Of a DNA stretch of 64,000 bases, positions 8,821 through 16,337 are shown in pieces; the stretch's first letter is position 1, and every line of letters begins with the position of its first letter. Made by a program: the position numbers and the translations under genes. The stretch comes from Acuticoccus sp963704595. GTDB lineage: Bacteria; Pseudomonadota; Alphaproteobacteria; Rhizobiales; Amorphaceae. Location of the stretch: the NCBI GenBank assembly GCA_963704595.1, contig OY969922.1, positions 3,782,001-3,846,000 on the forward strand, read 5' to 3'. The notes beneath the pieces are model-generated. The model was not told where the DNA came from. It made no database searches and worked only from the letters and a program-made list of their open reading frames with translations.

Positions 8821-9369
8821 GTGGTTGACGACCTCATCCGTTACGACGTTCTGGTGCAAGACGCCCTGCGCGGGGTCGTGCGCAAGGTGATGCGCGAGGT
8901 GGCCGACGGCGGTCTCCCCGGCGAGCATCACTTCTATATCGCGTTCGACACGACCGCGCCCGGCGTTCGCATGTCCTCCCGGCTGCGCCAGCAGCACCCG
9001 GAAGAGATGACGGTCGTCCTGCAGCACCAGTTCTGGGATCTGTCGGTGACCGACCACACCTTCGAGGTGGGGCTGTCCTTCGGCGGTGTGCCGGAGCGGC
9101 TTCTGGTGCCGTTCGCTGCGGTAAAGGGCTTCTTCGACCCCTCAGTCCAGTTCGGCCTGCAGTTCGACCCGGCCAACAACGCCCCCGAGGCGCAGAAACC
9201 TGCCGGTCCCACCGCCGTCCCTGCGCCGACGCTCGCCACGCCCGCACACGTCCCCGCCCCGGCGCAGGACGATGACGCCGGCAGCGACGAGGACGCCGAG
9301 CACGAAACCACACCCCCGAGCGAGGGCGCGCAGGTCGTCTCCCTGGACGCCTTCCGCAAGAAGCCCTGA
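8821..9369 (+). CDS. sspB: SspB-alpha, ClpXP adaptor for ssrA-tagged proteins
   Basis: SspB tethers tmRNA-tagged proteins to the ClpXP protease. The GTG start at 8821 is preceded by AAGGAGG. The folded tag-binding domain occupies residues 1 to about 120 (DLIRYDVLVQDALRGVVRKV; GEHHFYIAFDT; PVHSL-type site replaced by FGGVPERLLVPFAAVKGF). A Pro/Ala-rich linker (about 125-165) follows, and then a short C-terminal segment, VVSLDAFRKKP, where the ClpX-binding motif is expected. The 182-residue length fits alpha-type SspB. It follows ssrA on the same strand, about 260 bp away, and overlaps mgsA by one base. Confidence 0.93.
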   Translation: MVDDLIRYDVLVQDALRGVVRKVMREVADGGLPGEHHFYIAFDTTAPGVRMSSRLRQQHPEEMTVVLQHQFWDLSVTDHTFEVGLSFGGVPERLLVPFAAVKGFFDPSVQFGLQFDPANNAPEAQKPAGPTAVPAPTLATPAHVPAPAQDDDAGSDEDAEHETTPPSEGAQVVSLDAFRKKP

Positions 9370-9827
9370 TGGAGGGGCAGAAGCGCATCGGCTTCGCCGC
9401 GCACGACGCGGTCAAGGCGCAGCTCGGCGCCTGGGCGTTCGCCAACGAGGCGGCGCTTGCCGACCATGTGCTGACCGCGACCGGCAACACCGGCCGCGTC
9501 CTCCTCGAGGCCACCGGCCTCGACGTGACGTGCCTGCGCTCCGGCACGCTGGGCGGCGACATGGAGCTCGGCGCGCTGATCGCCGACAACCAGATCGACA
9601 TCCTGATCCTGTTCGCCGACCCGCTGACCCGCCAGCCGCACGACGTCGACCCCGCCCCGCTCCTGCGCATGGCGACGATCGCGCAGATCGCCGTCGCGAC
9701 GACGGAGACGACGGCCGACTTCATCATCCGCTCGGAGCTGATGAGCAAACCCTATTTCCGCCGGGCGCATGAGGCCTCGCGCCTGCAGCCCGCGCAGCGC
9801 AGCATCACCCAGCGCGAGCGAACCTGA
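9369..9827 (+). CDS. mgsA: Methylglyoxal synthase
   Basis: Converts dihydroxyacetone phosphate to methylglyoxal and phosphate, a bypass of lower glycolysis. At 152 residues it matches the family. The MGS-like fold is seen in IGFAAHDAVKAQL, TGNTGRVLLEATGLDV, the phosphate-binding SGTLGGDMELGALIAD and the aspartate-containing FADPLTRQPHDVD. Its ATG overlaps the sspB TGA by one base, so translation is coupled to sspB, although no functional link is obvious. A 16-bp palindrome begins 64 bp after the stop. Confidence 0.93.
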   Translation: MEGQKRIGFAAHDAVKAQLGAWAFANEAALADHVLTATGNTGRVLLEATGLDVTCLRSGTLGGDMELGALIADNQIDILILFADPLTRQPHDVDPAPLLRMATIAQIAVATTETTADFIIRSELMSKPYFRRAHEASRLQPAQRSITQRERT

Positions 9828-9880
9828 GCCACGCCTGCCACCTCCCCGCACGCACCGCCCTGCACTGCCTGCGGCACAGT

Positions 9881-9915
9881 GCGCCGCCTTGTCACGCCGG
9901 CGTGACTTGCGGCGC
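9881..9915. promoter_or_regulatory. Extended inverted repeat, possible operator or terminator
   Basis: GTCACGCCGGCGTGAC (9891-9906) is a perfect 16-bp palindrome, flanked by GCGCCGC on the left and GCGGCGC on the right. It lies between mgsA and the exported hydrolase gene, just upstream of a sigma-54-like promoter. It could bind a dimeric regulator, or fold as a hairpin ending the mgsA transcript; there is no T-run. Confidence 0.5.
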
Positions 9916-9922
9916 GGCATGG

Positions 9923-9940
9923 TTGGCACAACGCTAGCCT
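9923..9940 (+). promoter_or_regulatory. Possible sigma-54 promoter
   Basis: TTGGCACAACGCTAGC keeps GG and GC exactly ten bases apart (GG 9925-9926, GC 9937-9938), the invariant spacing of sigma-54 promoters; the -12 box reads TAGC rather than TTGC. A start point near 9950 would lie about 29 bases before the ATG of the exported hydrolase. This is motif matching only. Confidence 0.4.
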
Positions 9941-9978
9941 TCGAACTCCCGTTCAACCCGACGAGGAAGGACCGTTCG

Positions 9979-10795
9979 ATGCATGCGACCCTCAAGGCAT
10001 TGGCTTTCGCGGGGCTTGCGCTCGCGCTCTTCGCCCCTCCCGCCGCCGCACAGGTCTCCAACTGTCAGGCGATTGCCGAGCGGCTGCCCGGCGCCAAGCT
10101 GTGGCGCGCCGCGACGGGGGGCGCCGACGCCTACTCGGTCGACATCACCTACGTCGGGCACTCCACCTTCCGCATCGTGGCGCCGGACGGCACCACCATC
10201 GCGACCGACTATTCGGGCACCCACGGCGGCGACCGCCTCCCCGACGTCGTCACCATGAACCACGCCCACTCCAGCCACTGGACGCCGGTGCCGGACCCCG
10301 GCATCCCCCACGCGCTGAAGGGCTGGAACCCCGAAGGGGGCCGCGCCAACCACTTCCTCAACGTCGGCGAGGTGCTTGATCCGCAGCGTCCCCAGCGACA
10401 TCCGCACCTGGGGCGGCCAGGTGGAGGCAAACGGCAACTCCATCTTCGTGTTCGAGATCGCGGGCCTGTGCATCGGCCACCTCGGCCACCTCCACCAGGA
10501 ACTCAATGATTCCCAGATCGCCGAAATCGGCCGGCTCGACATCGTGTTCGTGCCGATCGATGGCGGGCGGACCATGCGCCATGGCGAGATGATGAACGTC
10601 ATCAGCCGCCTGCGCGCCTCGCTGGCGATCCCGATGCACTGGTTCAGCAACTACAACCTGAACGAATTCGCTGCCCGGACGCGGGACGACGGGTTCGCGG
10701 TCTCTATGAACCCCTCCCCCACCGTCACGGTGTCGCTGAACACCCTGCCCGACACGCCGACGCTCCTGGTGATGCCGCGCGAGGTGCCGTTCTAG
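9979..10795 (+). CDS. Exported metallo-beta-lactamase-fold hydrolase, frameshifted
   Basis: The protein starts with a clear signal peptide (MHATLKALAFAGLALALFA, ending PAAAQ) after a GAGGAAGG ribosome-binding site. The UlaG-like metallo-beta-lactamase core follows: YVGHSTFRIV, then MNHAHSSHW as the HxHxxH-type metal motif with Ser in place of the usual Asp, then GHLGHLH and PMHWF. The frame is broken at the TT of 10376-10377. Removing one T gives HFLNVGEVLIRSVPSDIRTWGG and a full protein of about 271 residues. I recall related proteins with the same Ser substitution from rhizobia; the substrate is unknown. The stop shares CTAG with the convergent flavin reductase gene. Confidence 0.85.
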
Positions 10796-11409
10796 GCGCC
10801 GTCGCCGCCGCCGCGGGGCCGGCTCATCTGGAACACCGTCGTCGCGGCGGTGTAATCGCGGTAGCCGCACCGGGCGATGGGCTGGAGGCGGGTGAGGTCC
10901 ACCATGCCGTCCACCAGCACGCTCTCGTCGATGTGGATCATCACCACCTCGCCGATGAGCATCGTGTAGCGCCCGCGCACCCCCGAAGCGCTCTTCAGCG
11001 GCACGGTCTCGACGTAGACGCACTCCATCGAAACCGGCGTGGCGGCGACGCGCGGCGGCTTCACGAGCACCGATGGCGCCGTCTCCAGCCCGGCGAACTC
11101 GAACTCGGACTTGCCGTGCTCCAGCGGCGCGGACGACTGGTTCATCGCATCGCGCAGGTCGAACGTCGCGAGGTTGCAGACGAACTCGCCCGTCGCCTCG
11201 ATGTTGGACTGGCTGTCCTTCACCCCGAACGAGGAGAACATCACGAGATGCGGGTGGTCGCACACAGCGTTGAAGAAGCTATAGGGCGCAAGGTTGGGCC
11301 GCCCCTCGGCGTCGAGCGAGGAGATCCAGCCGATCGGCCGCGGGGCGACCAGCGCCTTGAACGGGTCGTGCGGCAGGCCGTGGTCGTTCACGCGCGGGTC
11401 GTAATGCAT
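10792..11409 (-). CDS. Flavin reductase-like domain (FMN-binding) protein
   Basis: This 205-residue flavoprotein of the DIM6/NTAB family binds FMN in a split-barrel fold. Family features include PFKALVAPRPIGWISSLD, LAPYSFFNAVCDHPHLVMFSS and TGEFVCNLATFDLRDAMNQSS. Relatives act as flavin reductases or flavoredoxins; the substrate cannot be read from sequence. It follows the nitroreductase gene by 10 bp on the same strand, so the two flavoenzymes are probably co-transcribed. Its TAG stop overlaps that of the convergent hydrolase gene at a CTAG. Confidence 0.88.
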   Translation of the reverse strand: MHYDPRVNDHGLPHDPFKALVAPRPIGWISSLDAEGRPNLAPYSFFNAVCDHPHLVMFSSFGVKDSQSNIEATGEFVCNLATFDLRDAMNQSSAPLEHGKSEFEFAGLETAPSVLVKPPRVAATPVSMECVYVETVPLKSASGVRGRYTMLIGEVVMIHIDESVLVDGMVDLTRLQPIARCGYRDYTAATTVFQMSRPRGGGDGA

Positions 11410-11419
11410 GGCAACTACC

Positions 11420-11998
11420 TCAATCGGCCTGATCGGCAGGGGGTACGAATCGAGTCGTGATCGCGTCGATGTCCGGCCGGTCGCGGTCGGCGGGTTTGAA
11501 ATCGGGCGTGCCGATGTGGATAAACCCCGCCACCCGCTCCTCCGGGGCGATCCCGATCGCGGCCTTGGCGGCGTCGTCGTAGGCGATCCACTCGGTCAGC
11601 CATTGGCCTGAAAATCCGTGCGCCGCCGCAGCATGAAGAAGGTTAAGACACACGGCGCCTGCGGAAAGGATCTGTTCCCACTCCGGAATCTTCGGATGGA
11701 TGCCCGCGGTGCTCACCACCGCAACAACGACCGGTGCGCGCGTAAAGCGCGTCAGTTCAGCTTCGCGCCGTGCAGGATTATCGTCCGCTTGCGCGATTGC
11801 AGAAAACCGTTTGCCAGCGTACACACGCGCATCGTCCGCAAAGACGATGAACCGCCAAGGCGCCAGTTTGCCATGGTCCGGGACACGAGCTGCCAGCGTC
11901 AGCATCGCGTCGAGCGTTTCCCTGTCCGGCCCCGGCTCGATGAGCTGGACCGACGGAACTGTCCGCCGCGTTGCCAAATAGTCACGCAGAATGCTCAT
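11420..11998 (-). CDS. Nitroreductase family protein (YdjA-like)
   Basis: FMN-dependent nitroreductase-fold enzyme of 192 residues. It shows the FMN-phosphate motif near the N-terminus (TRRTVPSVQLIEPGPDRETL), the substrate-side DHGKLAPWRFIVFAD, the dimer region AGAVCLNLLHAAAAHGFSGQWLTEW and the C-terminal GFIHIGTP. This pattern is closest to the short YdjA subgroup. It is the first gene of a pair with the flavin reductase-like gene. The natural substrate is unknown. Confidence 0.9.
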   Translation of the reverse strand: MSILRDYLATRRTVPSVQLIEPGPDRETLDAMLTLAARVPDHGKLAPWRFIVFADDARVYAGKRFSAIAQADDNPARREAELTRFTRAPVVVAVVSTAGIHPKIPEWEQILSAGAVCLNLLHAAAAHGFSGQWLTEWIAYDDAAKAAIGIAPEERVAGFIHIGTPDFKPADRDRPDIDAITTRFVPPADQAD

Positions 11999-12152
11999 CG
12001 TCCGGGTCCCTGGTTCGTGAAGTGCACTTTTGGTGTCAAACCGGTGCGATCGTTGAAATACAGTGATCGCTCAGGCAATCTGAATTCGCACATGACGTGC
12101 GCTTTCGCTGTGCGGCGTTTTTGCAACAGCGAGGGGAACGACGAGGTACACG

Positions 12153-13130
12153 ATGAACCGCTGGGCAACCTGCTTCTTCCTTTCGTGTGTCGTTGTGCCG
12201 CCGGCCGCCGCCAACGCGGCAGCGCCGATCCCCAAGCCTAAACCCATTCAGTCCGCCGGGGCCGATCCCCAGTCTGCAATTACCCGCATGGTTAATGGCG
12301 GCGAAACGATGGACGGCTCCTACGTCGCCTACGCCCCCGCCAACGGTCCTTCGCTCGAGCGGTCCGGCACCACCCAGTCTTCTCTCTATGTGGTCGGCAA
12401 GCTCGCGGAAGATGGCGGCCCCATCGGCGACGGTCTGGTCTGGCGCGTCTTCCGCGACTTTCCGGACGCCAACGGCGAGCTTCCCCTCGTCCACAAGGGC
12501 CGCGGCGGCGACCTCGAAGTCCGCCTGCAACCCGGCCGCTACATCGTCCACGTCTCCTACGGCCGCGCCGCCATCTCCCGCATCGTCAACGTCCAGGGTT
12601 CCGCCACCAGCGAGACGTTCGTCCTCAACGCCGGCGGCCTCCAGCTCAACGCCCAGGTGGACGGCATCGAGACCGAAGCCACCAAGCAGGCGACCAAGTT
12701 CGAGCTCTACGCGATCGAGAACGAAGAGAAGCGCCTGATCGGCAACGTGAACCCCGGCGCGATCGCCCGCCTTCCGGCCGGCAACTACCACATCGTCAGC
12801 AAGTACGGGACGGTCAACGCGGTGCGCACCGCGGACGTCCTGGTCGAGGCCGGCAAGCTCACCCGCGTGTCCTTGCGCCACCAGGCCGGCGAGATCCGTC
12901 TCAAGCTCGTCCGCAACGAAGGCGGCGAGGCCATCGCCGACACCGCGTGGACCGTCTACAACGGCGACGGCGAGGAAATCTTCGAACGGGTCGGCGCCCA
13001 CGCCAACGTGACTCTGGCCGCCGGCGAGTACGCCGTGGTCGCCAAGCACCGCGACGCCGAATTCCGCCAGTCCTTCACCGTATCCTCCGGCCAGGCGTCC
13101 GACGTGACGGTCCTCGCCCGCCAGCTCTAG
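12153..13130 (+). CDS. Exported protein with three beta-sandwich-like repeats, unknown function
   Basis: I do not recognise a named family. Residues 1-20 form a signal peptide (MNRWATCFFLSCVVVPPAAA). After a Pro-rich linker, three related units follow, centred on LQPGRY (125-130), LPAGNY (207-212) and LAAGEY (288-293). Each motif is followed by a hydrophobic strand, a basic turn and a valine/threonine-rich strand. The 80-residue period suggests small beta-sandwich domains like those called carboxypeptidase-regulatory or PEGA-like. No catalytic motif or membrane anchor is seen. It is transcribed divergently from the nitroreductase gene. A hairpin without a T-run, TCCGGGCTCGCCCGGA, lies at 13139-13154 just after the stop. 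Confidence 0.7.
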   Translation: MNRWATCFFLSCVVVPPAAANAAAPIPKPKPIQSAGADPQSAITRMVNGGETMDGSYVAYAPANGPSLERSGTTQSSLYVVGKLAEDGGPIGDGLVWRVFRDFPDANGELPLVHKGRGGDLEVRLQPGRYIVHVSYGRAAISRIVNVQGSATSETFVLNAGGLQLNAQVDGIETEATKQATKFELYAIENEEKRLIGNVNPGAIARLPAGNYHIVSKYGTVNAVRTADVLVEAGKLTRVSLRHQAGEIRLKLVRNEGGEAIADTAWTVYNGDGEEIFERVGAHANVTLAAGEYAVVAKHRDAEFRQSFTVSSGQASDVTVLARQL

Positions 13131-13244
13131 GCCACCGCTCCGGGCTCGCCCGGACGATCACCGGCCTCACCCGCGCGCACAGCGCCCTTACGGCCCGAGC
13201 CGCCGTCCTCTCCCCACCATTCCGCTCGGCCCTGTCCGCAAGCC

Positions 13245-13931
13245 TCATTCACCGTCGATGTAGCGCTGTTCGATCGCGGCCCAGTTGACGAGGCTCAGCG
13301 CCACTTCGCGCAGGTAGTCCTCGACCTTGGTCTCATAGTCGAACACGTAGGCGTGCTCCCACAGATCGATGCCCATGAGGAGCTGCCGGCCGGTGGCGAA
13401 CGGGCTGTCGGCGTCCGGCCATCCCTCCAGATAGAGCGCCTCCCCTTCCGCGCTCAGCCACACCCAGCCCGTGCCGAACACCGCGTCGGACGCGAGGACG
13501 AGTTCGTCGGCGAGCCCGTCGAGGCCGCCGTACTCGCGGTTGATCGCCTCTTCCAGGACAGGCCCCGGCAGGGTCGCACCGCCGGCGAACTGATTGAAGT
13601 AGAGCGTGTGGTTGTGATGCTCGGACGCGCTCTCGTACACCGCGAGGTCGCCGGCATCGCCCGCCGTGCGGATCACGTCCTCCAGCGACATGTCGGCATA
13701 GTCGGTGCCCTCGACGAGGAGGTTCAGCCGGTCGACGTGGTTCTGGTGAATGACGTTGGCGTGGAGCGCCACGGTGCGGGCGGAGATGTGAGGCGCCAGA
13801 GCGTCCTCAGCATACGGCAGCGGCGCACGTGTAAAGGGCGCCGCAGCGCGGGCGATGTGCGGCCGCGCCAGCGCAGCGGATGCGACCACCCCGCCGAGGC
13901 CGATAAGGGCTGAACGCCGCGTGAGAGCCAT
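13245..13931 (-). CDS. Tat-exported Fe/Mn superoxide dismutase-like protein with altered active site
   Basis: The fold matches Fe/Mn superoxide dismutase. The start at 13931 has GGGAGG upstream and begins with a twin-arginine signal (LTRRSALIGLGG, ending ARA), so export in folded form is likely. All four metal ligands are kept: His57, His108 (HNHTL), Asp189 and His193 (DLWEHAY). Second-sphere residues are not kept. Relative to E. coli FeSOD, His30 is Ile61, Tyr34 is His65, Gln69 is Glu104, Trp71 is His106 and Trp77 is Phe112. The Gln that MnSOD carries at position 146 is Ala174. Dismutase activity is therefore doubtful; another metal-dependent role is possible. It follows the pot-like operon on the same strand after a gap of about 120 bp. 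Confidence 0.88.
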   Translation of the reverse strand: MALTRRSALIGLGGVVASAALARPHIARAAAPFTRAPLPYAEDALAPHISARTVALHANVIHQNHVDRLNLLVEGTDYADMSLEDVIRTAGDAGDLAVYESASEHHNHTLYFNQFAGGATLPGPVLEEAINREYGGLDGLADELVLASDAVFGTGWVWLSAEGEALYLEGWPDADSPFATGRQLLMGIDLWEHAYVFDYETKVEDYLREVALSLVNWAAIEQRYIDGE

Positions 13932-14055
13932 TGGAAGCCTCCCGGCAGCGCCGCGCTGCCCAACTTGATCTGACGCGTCAACATTTGCCAGTCGGCGCCG
14001 TCCGGTCAAGCGGAGCGTATCGTCCGAACTTCGCCCCGGGCTTGGGGCGAAGCGG

Positions 14056-14901
14056 TCAGCCCCCTGTGCGCTGCTTCTCAGTGTTGCGGCGGATCATCTC
14101 CATGGTGGCGAGGAGGAGGACCGACAGCGCCACGAGGATCGACGCCAGCGCGAGGATGGTCGGGCTGATTTCCTCGCGCAGGCCGGAGAACATGCGCACC
14201 GTCATCGGTGTCTGCTCGGGACCTGCGAGGAAGAGGACCACCACCACCTCGTCGAGCGAGGTGATGAAGGCGAACAGCCCGCCCGCGATGATGCCGGGGA
14301 GAAGCAGCGGCAAAATGACCTTGAAGAACGTCGTCGTCTGGTTCGCCCCCAGCGACTGCGAGGCCCGGATGAGCTGGTTGTCGAAGCCCGACAGCGCGGC
14401 GGTCACCGTGATCACCACGAACGGTGCGCCGAGAACGACGTGGCTCATGATGATCGCGAAGTAGGTCTGCGACAGGTTTACGCGGGCGTAGAAGGCGAAG
14501 AGCGCCGCCGCGGTGATGATGAGCGGCACGATCATCGGCGAGATCAGGAACGCGGTGATCAGGGCGCGGAACGGCATCTCGCGGCGCGACAGGCCGAGCG
14601 CGGCGAGCGTGCCCAGCGTGGTCGCGATGATGGTCGAGGTGATCGCGATGAAGAAGGAGTTGCCGATGGACGACATCCACTCGTCGCTGCCCAGCAGCGC
14701 CTCGTACCAGCGCAGCGAGTAGCCCGCCGGGTCGAACGTCAGCATCTCCTTGGTGAAGGTGAAGTACGGCTCGGCGTTGAACGACAGCGGGATGATCACC
14801 ACGATCGGCGCGACGAGGAAGAAGAAGATCAGGCCGCAGATGACGAGATACGTCCAGTGCCAGACCTTCTCCAGGCGGCTCGCATGTTGGGGAAGCGCCA
14901 T
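14056..14901 (-). CDS. ABC transporter permease, PotC type
   Basis: Inner-membrane subunit of a spermidine/putrescine-type importer. The 281-residue protein has six hydrophobic segments and the EAA-type loop near residues 170-190 (IRASQSLGANQTTTFFKVILP) that contacts the ATPase. The substrate specificity of this family (polyamines or related amines) cannot be fixed by sequence. It is the last gene of the operon, six bases after the PotB-type gene. Confidence 0.92.
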   Translation of the reverse strand: MALPQHASRLEKVWHWTYLVICGLIFFFLVAPIVVIIPLSFNAEPYFTFTKEMLTFDPAGYSLRWYEALLGSDEWMSSIGNSFFIAITSTIIATTLGTLAALGLSRREMPFRALITAFLISPMIVPLIITAAALFAFYARVNLSQTYFAIIMSHVVLGAPFVVITVTAALSGFDNQLIRASQSLGANQTTTFFKVILPLLLPGIIAGGLFAFITSLDEVVVVLFLAGPEQTPMTVRMFSGLREEISPTILALASILVALSVLLLATMEMIRRNTEKQRTGG

Positions 14902-14907
14902 GATGGT

Positions 14908-16174
14908 TTACCCGAACTTCAGCCGGTCGACGCCGACGAGCTTGTTGAACAGCCAGTAGAAGACGAGGACGCCCACGAGGAGCAGCGTTGCCAGCGCGAG
15001 CGCGAGGCGGAGCTGCGAGAGGGAGCCTGTCATCCGGTCGGCGATGAGGTTGGAGATGAACACGCCGGACTCGCCGCCCACCAGCGCCGGGGTAATGTAG
15101 TACCCGATCGCGAGGATGAAGACGAGGAGCACGCCGGCCGCAAGCCCCGGAACGGTCAGCGGGAAGTAGACCGTGAGGTGGGCGCGCAGCGGCGTCGCGC
15201 CCATGGAGCGGGCGGCGCGCGTCAGGCTCGGCGGGATGGTCTTCATGACCGAGTAGAGCGGCAGGATCATGAACGGCAGGAGGATGTGCGTCATCGCGAT
15301 GATGGTGCCGATCCGGTTGTAGATCAGCCGCACGCGCCCGTCGTCGCCGACGATGTTGAAGAGGACGAGAAGGTCGTTGACCACCCCCTCCTGCTGCAGG
15401 AGCACGATCCACGCCGAGGTCCGGACCAGAAGCGAGGTCCAGAACGGCAGGAGGACGAGGATCATCAGAAGGTTGGCCTTCTTGGCCGGAAGGTTCGCCA
15501 GAAGGTACGAGACCGGGTAGCCGAGGAGAATGGTGAGCGAGGTGATGAGAAGGCTCATCCACGCCGTCTGCCAGAAGATCCCGCGGTAGACTTGGAGGTT
15601 CTCAGGCCGCTCCACGATCTCGCCGTCTGCGTTGTACTCGTAGTCGAGCGCGCGGAGGTAGTAGGCCGGGGTGATCGTGCGGGTCTCGCGCTGGATCAGC
15701 TTCCAGATCCGCGGGTTGGCCCAGTCGTCATCGTCCGCGATCAGCCCTTCCTTGAAGGGCGCGGTCAATTCCTCGGCGGCGCGCATGGAGCCCATCATGG
15801 TGGAGCGGGCGCCCGGCAGCTCGGCGTTGAGGCGGGCGGCAGCGCGCCCGATGGTCGAGCGGCCACCGTCGTTGAGGTCCTGGACCATCGCGGCATAGAC
15901 CGCTTCGGAGGGCAGGCCCTCCTTGTCCCAGTCGGCGATCGCCTCGGCAGTGTTCGGGCAGATAGGCCGAAATCTCGGGGTTCTGCACCGAGCGCGTCAT
16001 CATCTGCACGATGGGGATGGTGTAGGTGAACAGCAGGAACGCGAACAGCGGGAGCACCAGAAGGGCCGCGTTGCGGCGGGCTCGACCGTTGGCGGCGCGC
16101 AGCGCCTGCTTGAGGGGTTTGCCGTCCGCCGTGGTGAGCGGTTGGCCGGAATGGGTCGCTGTCGCTTGGCTCAT
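14908..16174 (-). CDS. ABC transporter permease, PotB type, frameshifted
   Basis: Companion permease of the same importer. The N-terminal part (MSQATATHSGQPLTT, then the first membrane segment LLVLPLFAFLLFTYTIPIVQ) and the C-terminal part are in different frames. Removing one base from the GGG at 15955-15957 gives NPEISAYLPNTAEAIADWD and a protein of about 420 residues. It has a large periplasmic insert between the first and second spans, usual for this subgroup, and the EAA loop LTRAARSMGATPLRAHLTVYFP. The upstream gap to the binding-protein gene holds a terminator-like hairpin. Confidence 0.9.
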
Positions 16175-16295
16175 CGGGGACGAACGCTTGTGCGACGGGT
16201 CTGGGCGGAGGCGTGGCTCAACGCGGTCATGGTCGGTCCCCGGTCACGGGCGGCGGAGGGCGGTGCCGCAGGCAGGCAGTCGGTCGGCAGGCAGG

Positions 16296-16325
16296 AAAAC
16301 GCCCGCCGGAGTGATCCGGCGGGCG
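16296..16325 (-). terminator. Intercistronic terminator/attenuator between binding-protein and permease genes
   Basis: An 11-bp perfect stem, CGCCCGCCGGA (16300-16310) with TCCGGCGGGCG (16315-16325), has a four-base loop. On the minus strand it is followed directly by TTTT. It starts 13 bases after the end of the binding-protein gene and 122 bases before the permease gene. Partial termination here would give more binding protein than permease. Confidence 0.75.
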
Positions 16326-16337
16326 CTGGTCGCTGGC

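Noticed and set aside
13139..13154. Hairpin TCCGGGCTCGCCCGGA after the repeat-protein gene as an intrinsic terminator
   Set aside because: The stem is only seven base pairs with a two-base loop and there is no T-run, so I do not list it as a separate feature.
14440..16029. 529-codon plus-strand open frame
   Set aside because: Antisense to the two permease genes, with Arg/Asp/Glu-rich composition; no domain.
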